Shown here piece after piece: positions 11,697 through 22,899 of a DNA stretch of 64,000 bases; position 1 is the first letter of the stretch; each line of letters opens with the position of its first letter. A program made the translations under genes and the position numbers. The DNA is taken from the NCBI GenBank assembly GCA_037013495.1, contig CM072812.1, positions 72,299,340 through 72,363,339 of the forward strand, given 5' to 3'. The stretch is from Hippophae tibetana (taxonomy: Eukaryota > Streptophyta > Magnoliopsida > Rosales > Elaeagnaceae). The notes under the pieces were generated by a model. That model had not been told where the DNA came from and did not search any database. It worked only from the letters and a program-made list of their open reading frames with translations.

Positions 11697-12512
11697 TCAT
11701 TTCACCCTTGTTCGTGTGTTTCTATTTAGAAAAAAAATTAGCAACAATATGACCAGACTTCTCACATTCGAAGCACTTGATTTTGTTAACATGGCTCCAC
11801 TAGGTCTCTTAGCCTTATTCTTATATTCTTTACCAATCTTCACTAATTTTGTGCCTTTAGTACTCGATCTGGCTCCACCAAAAAAAGGCTTCTTTTTTTG
11901 AAAGAATCTAGTAAACTTTTTGATGAGTGATGCCATTTCTATTTTATTTGGGCTAGAATCTTTGTCATTTAACACAGTGGTGCATACTTCCTTACTAGAA
12001 CTATTTCCTTTAGTGGTCTTGAATGAAATGCTTTTTCCTTTTCCAATAGCAACTTGGTTATGTCTAGATAAAATGTGATGAAGTTTGAAGACTTGTAAGT
12101 CAACAACCAGCTCGTTAAAAAAGAGTTCACCATACTTGTATGTAGATTCTATCACCATAACTTTATTATGAAAATAGTGAGGAAGATTAGCAATTATCTT
12201 TTCAATTTTCTTATCTATGCTAATCGGTCTTCTAAAATTATTATAACAATTGACAATGTTCAAAAAATGAGCATAGAACTTGTCAAAGGTCTCATCTTCT
12301 TCCATAATATGGAGTTCAAAGTCTTTGTTTAACTTCAGTAACGAGAATCTCTTAACAGTAGAGGTACCTTCATGTGTAATATCTAGGATGTCCCAAGTTA
12401 TGCAGCTTTGTATTCTTCTATATTCATAGGGCGTGATAACCCTGATAAAAGCATACAATCCTCTACTATTCCACTCTAACTCCTTGCTTTCATCTTTCGT
12501 CCCTTCAATCAT
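11697..12512 (-). pseudogene. Nested copia-like element: gag (UBN2/Retrotran_gag type)
   Basis: A 271-residue open stretch. Residues about 30-170 fit the UBN2-type gag of Ty1/copia elements: segments AWDIL-like (TWDILDITHEGTSTVK), a 'DETFDKFYAHFLNIVN' segment, then 'KIEKIIANLPHYFHNKV'. A Lys/Ser-rich linker follows, and a CCHC-like knuckle (CFECEKSGHIVAN) lies in the neighbouring frame near 11735-11775. Gag would package element RNA. Part of a broken element. Confidence 0.75.
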
Positions 12513-12777
12513 TGATTTGGGGATAAAATTGTTGTCAACAAGAGTCTTAGTTGGATATGTCCAACTATTTTCAACAAAAAACCAGAAACAATCTCTAAGG
12601 GACCATAAGAAGACTCGTAGTTGAGCCTATTAAAAGATAAGGTCAACCCATATTACCTCCATTTCTTGAATCCATCAGAGATAATATGTATGTGTGATAA
12701 ACGTGTTTAATAGATCAATACTGGAGTGGTTAAGCCATAACAGGGTGGACCCTTTTCTAATACTAATTGAAAAAGTT

Positions 12778-14060
12778 TGAGACCCGATACACAAGCATGA
12801 TAAGTAGATACTAACTCCTTAAAACTCATCCCAAATTGGCTAGCAGTGAAAAAATAAACACTTAAAAGATAACAAAAATAATAAACAATACTCATAAATA
12901 GGTAGTTTACTTTATAAACAATATATAAATTATTCAATAAGCAATAAGCAAGTAATAAATATTAAAACCTTTCTAACCAAAACTTAAACCACAATATGTT
13001 GAAACATACAAAATTTAAACTTATATTGTACTAGCTAAACAATTGAACATTCATAACATCATATATAATGAGGAAAACACATATAGAATCCTTATCCATA
13101 TGGTAAACCCTCATGTTACTTATGGAAACCATTCGAAAACAAAAAAAATCTACTAAATAATTAAATAGATACAATTTTAATAGAAATATAAACACAAATA
13201 CCTATATCAATTAGGACATTTGTCCTAACTACCTATTGCTACCCTCGCTTGTTACCTCTGAAACAGCTTGATCCAACACACATATATGATTTTCCTCTAA
13301 AGCCAACACCATATAAAGCATTTGGTAACCAAAGATCAGTAATGTGAAATAGATAGTGAACAACCAATCTTGGGAAATAAACTTAAGTACGAACAACAAA
13401 CAACCAGTGATTTGGAATCTCAAACCAATACTACCCAATCGAAATTCATAGTGATAAGGTCACAATATTTGTAAAATAGTTAAGAGCTCTTAACACTTAA
13501 GTACATTATTTTACTAACAAAAGTGTAACAAATATTGAAATACACTCAAAGTAATTTGTGATACAAAAGTAATTTTCATAGTTAATTTTGATAGCATTTC
13601 GAGGTAATTTTCATGCTTGAGAAATGAGAGAAGATGGGGTATTTATAGAACATTATCCAAACCACGAGCCACCCTCACTAGAGGTCCTTGCTAACCACCT
13701 TATTGGGGGTCCAATCAAGGGTCCAGAAAGGGATCCCTTGAGGACCTCGTTAAGAGGCTAAAAATTCTCTTTTTTTTCAAAAATTATCGAATAAAATTTC
13801 ATAAATACTCGTATATGCAAATAAACAAAAACTATAACCTATAACCTATTATGCATACTAAGAAACCAATCCTATGGTATATGTATAATATGCTTTTAAA
13901 CACAGTGTACCTAACTATATATGTGTACGCATTACTGGTCAACAATAACCAACCTTACATAGAGCAAGACAAAAACACTGAGTAAAATAAATAGACTATG
14001 TATTTTACACATCGGAACACTAATAAAGACACAAATTACATTAAGACTTATAGAAATACT
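12778..14060 (-). repeat. Right LTR (5' LTR) of nested copia-like element
   Basis: Starts with TGAGACCC next to a degenerate tRNA-Met site. The first 475 bp match the left repeat; the remainder to about 14060 is non-coding with a short GC-rich patch near 13660-13760. The right edge is inferred from where viral RT sequence resumes, not from a visible terminal CA. Confidence 0.55.
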
Positions 14061-14069
14061 ATTCTAGTT

Positions 14070-15345
14070 TTGTTTTTTGAAAAAGTGAATTTTAAAAAAT
14101 CATATTAGATAAAGATCGAATCTGAGCTTTTAATAGCATTTGGTTATCGAGAACAATTTCAATAGACTGTTGTACCATTTGGATTAAAACAAACACTAGA
14201 AATATTTTAAAGATATATGGATGACATTTTTAAAGAATACCACCCTTTTTGTTTTGTATATATTGATGATATATTAATCTTTAGTGAAAATATCAACCAA
14301 CATTATCTTGACATATTAAAATTTTGTAATAAAATATAAGAAAGAGAGAATAATATTGTCTGAAAAAAAGACAATACTAACCCTAAAAAAGATCAAGTAT
14401 TCAAGACTTGAACTAAAAGATAGACAATACCATCGTCAACCTAATGTTCTAAATAATATACAAGATTTTCTCAATGTTATCACTAATAAAAACCAATTAT
14501 AAAGATTTTTAGATATTTGACGTATGCGAAAGCATGTATTAGAAAATTAGTATAAATGAGAAAACATTTATAATAAAAACTTAAGAATTATTATGTTTGA
14601 AAATGATTTATCAAGATACTCAATAAATGAAAAAGGTAAAAGTATAGGTAAAAAACTTACCCATAATTTATCATCTAAGACCAAATAACAAAATGATAAC
14701 AGAAACAGATGCTCCATGTGAATATTGGAGAGTCATAATAAAATCAAGGGTAAATGATAATGATGAATATTTGTGTAGATTTACTTTAAGAGTTTTTTGA
14801 TGAGCTGAATTAGGCTAATTACGTTTCATACCCACAATATATGAGACAATTTATAAAAATATCCAAAACAAAATGGTGATGAATTGTGATTGGTCCAAAC
14901 TTTGTTGCAATTATTCCCACAACATATGGATAATGATTAAAAATGTCAAATTTTGCACATAATTGCATCATTATTCATACTTTATAGACATAATTGCAAC
15001 AAAATAAATATTTTGTATATTTTTGCAAATTGTCCTATGTGTTGTGGGCATAAAACATAATTAACCCAACTTGAATTAAACTACCATAGTAATGAAAAAG
15101 AATATTTAGGTATAAAAAATAATAAATAAAGTTTCTATATATGTAATATCCTCAAGATTTATTTTTAGAACATATAATAAATTTTTGGATATTTCTTGAG
15201 AACTAATATTATAAGAGATTACAAATAAGGAAGATTAATCATATGACAACAATAGTTCAATCATTACATTTGACATTGAACATCTACTAGAAAAAAGAAT
15301 AATTTAGCTGATGCTTTAACTAGAGCATTAGCCCCATTAATAATT
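14070..15345 (+). pseudogene. Caulimovirid copy 1: reverse transcriptase core and RNase H
   Basis: RT similarity resumes with an 'AFGYREQFQ' segment, then 'VPFGLKQT', 'RYMDDIFKEY' and the catalytic 'YIDDILIFSENINQHYLDIL' (about 14256). The RNase H end is visible as a segment with 'NLADALTRAL' at about 15295-15335, equivalent to the conserved NxLADALTR of caulimovirid polymerases. Decayed by many lesions. The same protein is better preserved in copy 2. Confidence 0.75.
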
Positions 15346-15442
15346 TTTACAATTATAGGAAAGCTGAACAATCTTGACGTAGAAATCAAGATCAAAGTAA
15401 AGGAATTAATAGTTATAAGAGATCAACTACATATTTTATACC

Positions 15443-16490
15443 TTGAAAAGTCACTCATATATGATGAACGAGAAAAGTTTAGTTCTCCAACAAATAAAGA
15501 GAATAAATTCTCAAAGAAAAAGGATAGAACCTCAAAACAAACAAAAAAAAAAGAAAACAATAACTCCTCGAAAGTTTTATAGTTTGAAATTGCAGATGAG
15601 AAGAGCTCAAAGAAAAAATCAAGAAGAAAAAAAGTATAATGTTTTCTACAACAAACCAGCTCTAGGAATATACAAGACATGGGTAGAAGCAAGTAGGACA
15701 ATAATTGGATTCTCCAGTGTAGCATACAAAGTACTCACTAGTAAAATTGAAGCAAAATGACGTTTTTCCAATTTAAAAAAAAAACAAAGAAACATAAACC
15801 CACGTCAATGGTTAAATCTTTATAATTTAGCAAGAAAATTAGGAAAATATTAATTTGAATGTATGAAAGTTTTTACAACAGAAAATTTCCATACACTAGG
15901 AAGAAAACCCATCACATGCAACAAATTCAACATTACTAAGAGAGCAAATCCAAAACTTGTTTACCAATTATTTTATTGTGGCTTGAATGAAAATATTTAA
16001 CCAAACAACAATTTAATTAAAATAGTTTATTTTCTTGAAAATTTTAACAAAGTCATTTTAACTTTTAGAAAATGAGTAAAAACAAATGACTATCTACTAT
16101 TTTTTAGGTTTTTTAGTTCTATAATGGATTGACATAAAGAAAAACCTATAAATCCTTATCATTTTATTAAAATTGGAATGCCATCTTCAACAAGAATAAT
16201 AGAACAACCTAAGGATCTACCAAAATAAGAGTTTGATGAAGAAGCTTTTAACCAAGAAAGAGTATTAATGCTTAACCAAATGTACCATGAATCTAGAAAA
16301 ATAGAACATCCTCTGAAATCATGGTAAATTATTCTACAAGCAAAGTCATAATAACTTACACAATAACTTGAACATAACTCAAGAAGATATTGAAAAAAAA
16401 TTCAAATATGTAGCACCATTTAATTGCAATGAGTTGGACTTGATTGAAGGCACCAAACAAAAATTTTAATATCTAGCAAAAAAGCAAACT
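15443..16490 (+). pseudogene. Caulimovirid copy 1: viroplasmin/translational transactivator (TAV)
   Basis: The first 105 residues (15443-15757) are open and very basic, ending in the viroplasmin signature: YNVFYNKPALGIYKTWVEA, then 'GFSSVAYKVLTSKIEA'. This domain, related to the RNase H1 N-terminal domain, is the core of the caulimovirid inclusion-body/transactivator protein, which allows reinitiation on the polycistronic RNA. Further downstream fragments (a 'NPKLVYQLFYCGLNENI' stretch near 15950) fit the rest of TAV. Broken. Confidence 0.75.
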
Positions 16491-16599
16491 AAGAACCACA
16501 TGTATCTTTATTGTATAAAGGACTGAGATGGATCCACATCCCCATATTTGAGAGGAAGCATATAGGCAACTGACTTTGAATTAAAAGGTGTCAATAATA

Positions 16600-16910
16600 A
16601 TTTTTAAAGGAATAAGGAGATAATATAAAATGTAATCTTTATCCTTTCACGTGTCTTTATTTTAAAAAAGAATGAAAAGATAAGATAAGATGTAATCATT
16701 ATCCTTCCACGAGTCTTTATATTTGGTATGAAAAATAAATACATTTGTGTCTATAAAAGGGCAATTGTATGAGGGTGAAAATATAGCAAGTTCTAAATAT
16801 AGAACTCAAAGACCCATTTTCTTAGAGAAAATTATGTATAAATAAACTCTTATAGAGTAAATTAGCAAGAAAATATGGTTGTGATGATCTGACTTCTTTA
16901 ATGAATAAAA
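16600..16910 (+). promoter_or_regulatory. Caulimovirid copy 1: pregenomic promoter with duplicated module, TATA box and poly(A) signal
   Basis: Two 42-bp modules, 16621-16662 and 16681-16722, are similar at a 60-bp offset; both hold GATA/TAATC motifs and a 'CCTTYCACGWGTCTTTAT' block. A TATA box (TATAAAAG, 16752-16759) follows, and an AATAAA lies at 16904-16909, about 150 nt beyond. This TATA then AATAAA spacing is typical of caulimovirids, whose pregenomic RNA is terminally redundant. Confidence 0.6.
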
Positions 16911-16950
16911 TTTTCATTTTTACCAAAAATCATTATATCTTTAATATTTT

Positions 16951-17900
16951 AAATAGATGTACACATCTTATCATTAGTCGAAAGTAGGAGCCATTGTTCC
17001 TTATTCAGGCTTCTAACAAGGTAACCAAATATCATACTCAAAGTAGCTAAAGATAAATGTGGATTCATAATCATAAAACAATGTAAGATCAAACACAACT
17101 CTAAATTATGTTTGTTAATTATAATATTTATTTGTTCAAATTCTTAATTTTTCAAAAGTATATTTTAAGATATATACTTAGAGTTTTATAACTCATTAAA
17201 ATATATACTATAATTATCTATCTTTTAAATTATACATATAGGGTACTCTAGTTTTAAAAGTTTCAATCAACTTCAAATATTTTTTTAAAGATAAATTTAA
17301 AATTTTGAAAATAATACCCCAAAGGTTTGAAAAAAAAATCAAAATTTTTAAAATTAATAAAAAAAATCAATTTTCAAAAAACACATATAATTTATATTTC
17401 AAATGAAAAAATTAAATTTTGGGATTTTAAAATTCTAATTTTTTGATTTTTTATATTTTTTTCTCTTTTTAGAATTTTAATTTCTTCAAACTTATGCATT
17501 TAAAAAATATAGTTTTTTATTTCAAATCTAAGTTTTTTTTACTTTTTTGGTATTTTAAAAATCAAAATTTAAATTTATATTTAAAAAATATTAATTTTTG
17601 TATTTTATGTGTCAAAATTTTTAACTCTTTTGAAAAAAAAACTATTTAAAATTGGTTAAATTTTTTTAAAAATTAGAAAATCTTTAATGTAACGTGATTT
17701 CTATCAAAAATGTTGATGAGCCTCAAAATTTTGAAATATGCATTAAAGTTGTGACAACATTGATTTTCTTAAAATCATGTATTGAAATAGCAATTGATTA
17801 AAATATAGAATAATATCTCAAATGTTCCTGACGTTTGACATATCTTCAATTATATTCTCGAGGTTTATAAAATATCAAAAATACTCTTATATTTTAATGA
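16951..17900. other. AT-rich spacer between the two caulimovirid copies
   Basis: No gene seen. 17230-17690 is a low-complexity A/T-rich tract with many 'aaaatttt'-type words. 17830-17940 contains 'atctcaaatgttcc' and 'caaaaatactctta' phrases of a kind common in plant intergenic DNA. Confidence 0.5.
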
Positions 17901-17942
17901 TGTTAATTTTTCATCAATTAATATTTTGACTACTATTCCTAG

Positions 17943-17954
17943 GCTTTGATACCA
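17943..17954 (-). other. tRNA-Met primer-binding-site-like sequence
   Basis: The minus strand reads TGGTATCAAAGC, one base from the TGGTATCAGAGC used by caulimovirids and many copia elements. It lies beyond the small frames at the left edge of copy 2. It could be the viral primer site or the remnant of an unrelated LTR element. Confidence 0.4.
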
Positions 17955-18159
17955 ATTGTTTTTAGATAGATACAAATTTTAATTGGGGGTTAATATTGAC
18001 CTAGTTGATGATCTTTATCTATTTACTGAAGGTAAGAATTTGTCTAAAAATCTTAGTATATTTTGGTACAAATATAACTTTTTTCTATATTGATTATAAT
18101 TGCATAGTATATTATGTTCTTCATTATGTTGATTACTTAATTCTAATCCTGAATTCATT

Positions 18160-18243
18160 AATTGAGTTTTAAAATTAAAGTTATTCTTTCGTTCGTTAAA
18201 TCTAATAGTTCTAATTTATGTATTAATGATTCGATGTTCATAG
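18160..18243 (-). other. Short unassigned open frame next to caulimovirid copy 2
   Basis: Minus-strand frame starting MNIESLIHKLELLDL, with heptad-like Leu/Ile spacing suggesting a helix. It follows the 123-residue frame at 18295-18666 in the same direction. Small coiled-coil proteins are usual in caulimovirids, but no family was recognised. Confidence 0.3.
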
Positions 18244-18294
18244 AGTATTATCTTGATAAATCATATATGTTGAATGCATATAATTTTTGCATAT

Positions 18295-18666
18295 TCATAG
18301 TATACAAGTAGATTTTTCTTGTGTACATACAATGTATTTATAATCTTTAAAGAAATAGTAACGAAACATTAATTTGTTGAATTCTTCTTCCTCTATTTTT
18401 ACATATTTTTGACTAAAATAATCTTTTAATATCCTTGAAATAGGATGGTTTATAATGCTTGTGATATCTTTAATATAATCTGTATAGATATCTAATAAGG
18501 TGTTAAATCTTTTAAAATTTTCAAGACAAGTTTCATAATCCTCATCTTTAAAATATTCATTTAAATGATAGAGATAATCTTTATCAAATATTTCTAATAA
18601 ACTTAGATTTTTTTCTTTGATCTTATTTGGAAATATTAGTTGTTTATTTCTAAAAATAGTTTTCAT
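18295..18666 (-). CDS. Unassigned 123-residue open frame downstream of the copy 2 viral promoter
   Basis: An unbroken frame starting MKTIFRNKQLIFPNKIKE, rich in Lys, Asp, Glu, Tyr and Phe, with 'YLYHLNEYFKDEDYETCLEN' in the middle. It has no signal peptide or membrane segment. It starts about 265 nt beyond the poly(A) signal in the viral direction, where the first gene of a caulimovirid pregenomic RNA would lie, and its composition matches the virus. I do not recognise the family. It could be a virus-specific first gene or a chance frame in AT-rich DNA; being open where its neighbours are decayed is mildly notable. Confidence 0.4.
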   Translation of the reverse strand: MKTIFRNKQLIFPNKIKEKNLSLLEIFDKDYLYHLNEYFKDEDYETCLENFKRFNTLLDIYTDYIKDITSIINHPISRILKDYFSQKYVKIEEEEFNKLMFRYYFFKDYKYIVCTQEKSTCIL

Positions 18667-18930
18667 TTTTCTGTTTTAGCAGTATTATATCGTATTGTAA
18701 GAAAATATTTAAATATTCAAGATTCTTAACTGGCTTAAATTTATAATTATTATACCTAAATTTGATGAGTCCACCACAATCTTCCTTTATGTTCGTCTTC
18801 TTTTGTTACACCTCTTATGCCTTAACTTTGCTCAAACCTCCATGCCCTCTTGGCAATAGTGAGTCTTTTGCATCTATACATAAATAGTGTCTAATAGTTG
18901 ACTTACTAAAAAAGAGTAACTAAACTCCAT

Positions 18931-19136
18931 TTTATTCATAGGATAATAATTATTACAACTTAAGGCCATCTAAGAAGCTTGAAGGGATGCTTAACCGCTC
19001 ATAATTACTAGGTATAACATTATTGGTTTTGAGATTTCTAGATATATGGGTTTTCTATGCTAGAGTGTTTCAAAGTAGAGAGCTTTAGATTTCTATGTAT
19101 TCGTGTTTTGAAATGATAATAAGAGTTCCTTTTATA
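18931..19136 (-). promoter_or_regulatory. Caulimovirid copy 2: TATA box and poly(A) signal
   Basis: On the minus strand a TATA box (TATAAAA, 19130-19136) lies about 215 nt past the end of the TAV frame, and an AATAAA (18931-18936) follows about 195 nt later. Copy 1 has the same arrangement, which supports assignment as the pregenomic RNA promoter and 3' end signal. Confidence 0.55.
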
Positions 19137-19349
19137 GGAAAAGGAATCCCTATTTACAAGACTAAAATTATTATTTTACCCTTGCTTTAATAATCATCTA
19201 TTTTTCTACTTTAAAGGATAACAACTACTTTTTTCCTTGGCACATACTGCCAACTAAGATGTGAGGTCAACATCTTTATTTCTTTTATCGTCTTCTACCA
19301 ACAGTTTCTTTTCTTATTTTTATTTGTCATTTTATACCGACGGTTCCTT

Positions 19350-20660
19350 TTATGATGGCGTATCTTCATCTTCTTGGTCTTTGATGTAGAGAATGCATTT
19401 TTGGTCTTTTGTGGCTTTTCTAGCATAGAAGTAGAATACATTCTTTGTTTCTTGACCAATTTCTAAGTTATTGCAATTAAAATTGGTTTCGTATTTGGTA
19501 AATTTTTCACCATCTTCTTCTAACAAAAACATGCTACTGTGGGAAATGATGATAAATTTACTAGTTGAATAATTTACTTTAATCTTAGAAGAATTGTCAA
19601 TCTTTCTGAGTTCATAGTAAATTTGGTCTAGCATTTGACCTCTTAGTATACAGAGTTCTTCTATGTTGAATTCATTTTCTGGAAGTGCCTTTGGTTTGGG
19701 AACTTCTCTGTTTATGTTAGAAATCCCTATCTTGATGACGTGGTAGGGACTAATACTTCCTTCCTCATTCCAATCCATTAATAAACTGAAAAATCTAAGA
19801 TAAACATGTTTATCACCTACTTTAATCTTCTTTCTAAAGTGGTTGATTGCTCTTTTAAAATTCTATAGGAAATAATTTAATTCACTTAAATTAATTCTTG
19901 GATATATATTTTCTATTAGTCCTGTATGAAATGCTTTTATACACAAACATTGGATCAGTTTCTTCCAATATATTGAATTTACTTCCCGTAGGAAATTCTT
20001 TTTCTATAGTATAGAACTTAATATCTTCAATATGTTCTTGGGTAGATTTTTTGGCCAAGTTATAGAGACTTAACCATTGTGGTTTACAGAGGTTTCTATA
20101 TTGGTCATTTTCATCTTCAATGATTGGAGTAGTTCTAGGAGATGTCTCCCTAAATAGTACTGAATGCTTTACTATTTTTTATGTTTCTGGAGGAGATGTT
20201 TCTCTAAATAACACTAGAGGCTTTGCTATATTTCCATGATTTGTTAACCTACTTGGAGCTGTTGGTTGTTGTTGCAATGCTGTAGAATAATTTCTTACTA
20301 TTTCCTCTGGAGTTTTAGGTTTGGTGTTTTGTAGTTGGCATAACTACCTTATGCTTTTATTCTGTTGGTAAAGGCTCTATAAATTACTCTAGTAATTCCT
20401 AAAATAGATTTTCTAGCTCTTGCCAATTCTTATCAATTCCTAGTTTTGGGCCATTATAAACCATATAAACTTTTTTATGTTCATATTTTTCTACCTCATC
20501 TACCCAATTAAGCTTTGTGGTTTCAGAGGTTTATTGAGAACTGTTAGGTTCTTCCTTTTTTAATGGAGATTCTTCGTTTGAGCTTCTAGTCTCTAGAGGT
20601 TATTTTGAACAATTAAGATCTTCCTATTTCTTTCTTGTCTCTATAAGAGATTTCACGAGA
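19350..20660 (-). pseudogene. Caulimovirid copy 2: viroplasmin/translational transactivator (TAV)
   Basis: The viroplasmin signature VYMVYNGPKLGIDKNWQEL is readable on the minus strand at about 20425-20480. The C-terminal half is an open stretch at 19350-19778 (MDWNEEGSISPYHVIKIGIS and on), whose 'SPYHVIKIGISN' segment fits the TAV mini-transactivator region. It lies just upstream of the viral promoter, as in other TAV-bearing caulimovirids. Broken. Confidence 0.7.
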
Positions 20661-20739
20661 TATAGCATCTCGAGTTATTCCTATAGGATTTTTATCTCCT
20701 TTTCCTTTATCTTGATTTTGATATCAAGATGTTTCATTC

Positions 20740-22615
20740 CTAAAAGCATAAAAATAGTTAGAGATTCTAATTCTCTGGTAAGGGCATCATCTAAACTATT
20801 TTTATTGCCTGGAAGAAGTTCAACATCAAAATTATAATGGTGGAACCATTTTTTCCATCTAACTAATCTTCCTTGTTTGTAATCATCTACAATATTAGTT
20901 CTTAAAAAATAACCAAAATTCTTGTTATCTGTTCTAATAATGAATCTTAAGCTTATAACATATATTTCAAATTTCTTAATATCTTTTTTAATAGCTAAAT
21001 ATTCTTTTTCACTACTATGGTAATGTAATTCTAAACCTTAGAAAGATCCTGATGTATATCTACAAAGATATTCATCTTTATCATCTACTCTTGCTTTAAG
21101 AACTGCTCCCCAATATTCTTGTGAAACATCTATTTCAATTACCATCTTATCATCTGGTCCTTGATGGTATAAAGTTAGTAATTTTTTTTACCTTTGTTTT
21201 AACTCCATCCATATATAGAGTATGCTCTTCAGTCCATTTTCAAATATGATTTTTTTCAATTTTGCTTGTAATGGTTTTCTTATTTCTGCAAGTTTCTTGA
21301 TGTATGCTTCTGGATATTTTAAACATCCTAAAAATCTTTGTAATTTGTTTTTATCTTTTAATTCTCTAGAAAAACCTTGAATATTATTTAGTATATGAGG
21401 TTGTAGATTATGTTTTCCATCTTCAATTTCCAACCCTAAGTATTTAATTTTTTTTGAGCAAGTACTGCTTGCTTTTTAGAGAGTACAATGCCTTATCTTC
21501 TACATTCTTCTAGAATATTGATAATATCCAAATAATGTTTATTTAATTCATTATTGAAAACCAAAATATCATTTATGTAAACACAACAAATATCTTGTAA
21601 TTTCTTGAAAATATTATCCATATATCTTTGAAAAATACCTGGAGTTTGTTTTAATTCAAATGGTATAACTGTCCATTGGAATTGTCCTTGGAGGAAACTA
21701 AATGCCGTTAATTTTTGTGATTCTTCGTCAAGTTTTATTTTCCAAAATCTGCTTTTACAATCAAAACTCGAGAAATATTTTTTTCCTTTTATTAATGATA
21801 GTAGTTCTTCCTTTTTTGGAATGAAGTATCCATCGTCAATGGTTTCTTTATCCAGTGCTTTAAATTTTATTACCATTTTCTTTTTTCCTTTTCTTTTCTC
21901 AGCTTCTTTTTTTACTAAGAATACTAGACTAGAGTGAGGTGAATTACTTGGTATTATGACTTTTAATTCCAAAATTTCTTGAATTTGTTTTTCAAATTTA
22001 ATCATGTCTTTTGTAGTATAAATCATTGATTTTACTCTTATGATCTTGTTAGAATATCTTAATTTTATGTTGACTATTATTTTAGATTTATGTATTTTTG
22101 GATCCAAAGAATTTTTTGAACTGACTGTTTTTAATAGTTTTTTAATGCTTGTTAGAGCTTTATCTTCTTGTATTTCATTGAGAAATGAGTTTTGTTTCTC
22201 TTCTATATCTAATGAAATATTTTCTAAATAAGATTTTGCTAGTTTTCTATCTCACAACGTTTTTGCTTTTTATGTTATTGCATAAAAGTTGGGTTTGAGA
22301 CAGTTAAAAATTTTCTTATTTTGGAGACATAGATGATATCTCCTTCTAAGGTTGTCAAACTTATTTTGTCAAAATGTTATGTGAAAGGTTGATATAAGTT
22401 TAGGAAATTATTTTCTATTAACAAGTCTACTCTTGTTTCCTATTGATATATGGTAAGAATGTGAAAGTTTTCTCCTCCTATCATTATATCAGTATCTTTT
22501 AATATGTCATTAAGTTTTATTGTAGTATTATTAGCAATTCTTACAATTAAATCTTTTCGCAGTTGTTTCCAATTGTCTTTTGGAAATGTATATCTACTGA
22601 CTACACACATACTAG

Positions 22616-22655
<40 letters not shown>

Positions 22656-22700
22656 AAGTGTTATAGCCTTTAAATTTTAGTCATACTTTAATGTAAGTAC
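20740..22700 (-). pseudogene. Caulimovirid copy 2: protease, reverse transcriptase and RNase H
   Basis: RT is well readable at 21493-22107: fingers segment 'LVFLVKKEAEKRKGKKKMVI', then 'ETIDDGYFIPKKEELLSLI', 'YFSSFDCKSRFWKIKLDEES', 'GQFQWTVIPFELKQTPGIFQ' and the catalytic region 'CCVYINDILVF'. Connection and RNase H continue at 21433-20740, with 'VIEIDVSQEYWGAVLKA', 'EKEYLAIKKDIKKFEIYV' and an end 'NSLDDALTREL'. The protease region lies at about 22300-22700. Together these are the caulimovirid polymerase polyprotein that copies pregenomic RNA into DNA. Broken. Confidence 0.85.
22619..22652. repeat. (AT)17 microsatellite
   Basis: An uninterrupted AT dinucleotide tract within the protease region of caulimovirid copy 2. 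Confidence 0.95.
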
Positions 22701-22899
22701 TATTTGAATTTATAATACTATACAAATCATTCATCTTCTCATGAAAAATATCTATAATTTGAGTGTTCATATTCTGAGTTAGTTATTTCTTCCAATAGAT
22801 AGATACTATAGGTATCATCTATATCAGATTTCTCGATTGATTCTAATTCCATTTTGAAAGCTTCTTCTAAGATTTTTGTTTTTTATGGAAATTCATTTT

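Larger units (their letters stand above)
10119..14065 (-). mobile_element. Copia-like LTR element nested in the caulimovirid RT gene, gag only
   Basis: Two diverged direct repeats (10119 to about 10600, and 12778 onward) flank an internal region whose minus strand encodes a copia-type gag. Next to the right repeat, at about 12754-12767, the minus strand has a decayed tRNA-Met primer-binding site (tctaatactaattg on the plus strand). This marks the right repeat as the 5' LTR of a minus-strand element. Protease, integrase and RT were not recognised, so the element lacks most of pol. The right edge (about 14060) is set only by where the viral RT resumes. Broken and old. Confidence 0.7.
8290..16950 (+). 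mobile_element. Endogenous caulimovirid (pararetrovirus) copy 1, interrupted by a copia-like insertion
   Basis: Remnants in order on the plus strand: coat-protein zinc knuckle (about 8870), aspartic protease (about 9170), reverse transcriptase split by an insertion at 10119-14065, RNase H ending about 15345, a viroplasmin/TAV gene (15443 on), then a promoter with TATA box and a poly(A) signal (16600-16910). This order and the TAV gene place it in Caulimoviridae, in the TAV-bearing group; the genus is not assigned. No movement-protein region was recognised at its 5' end. It is an old fossil with many breaks. Copy 2, on the opposite strand downstream, is clearly related. Confidence 0.85.
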
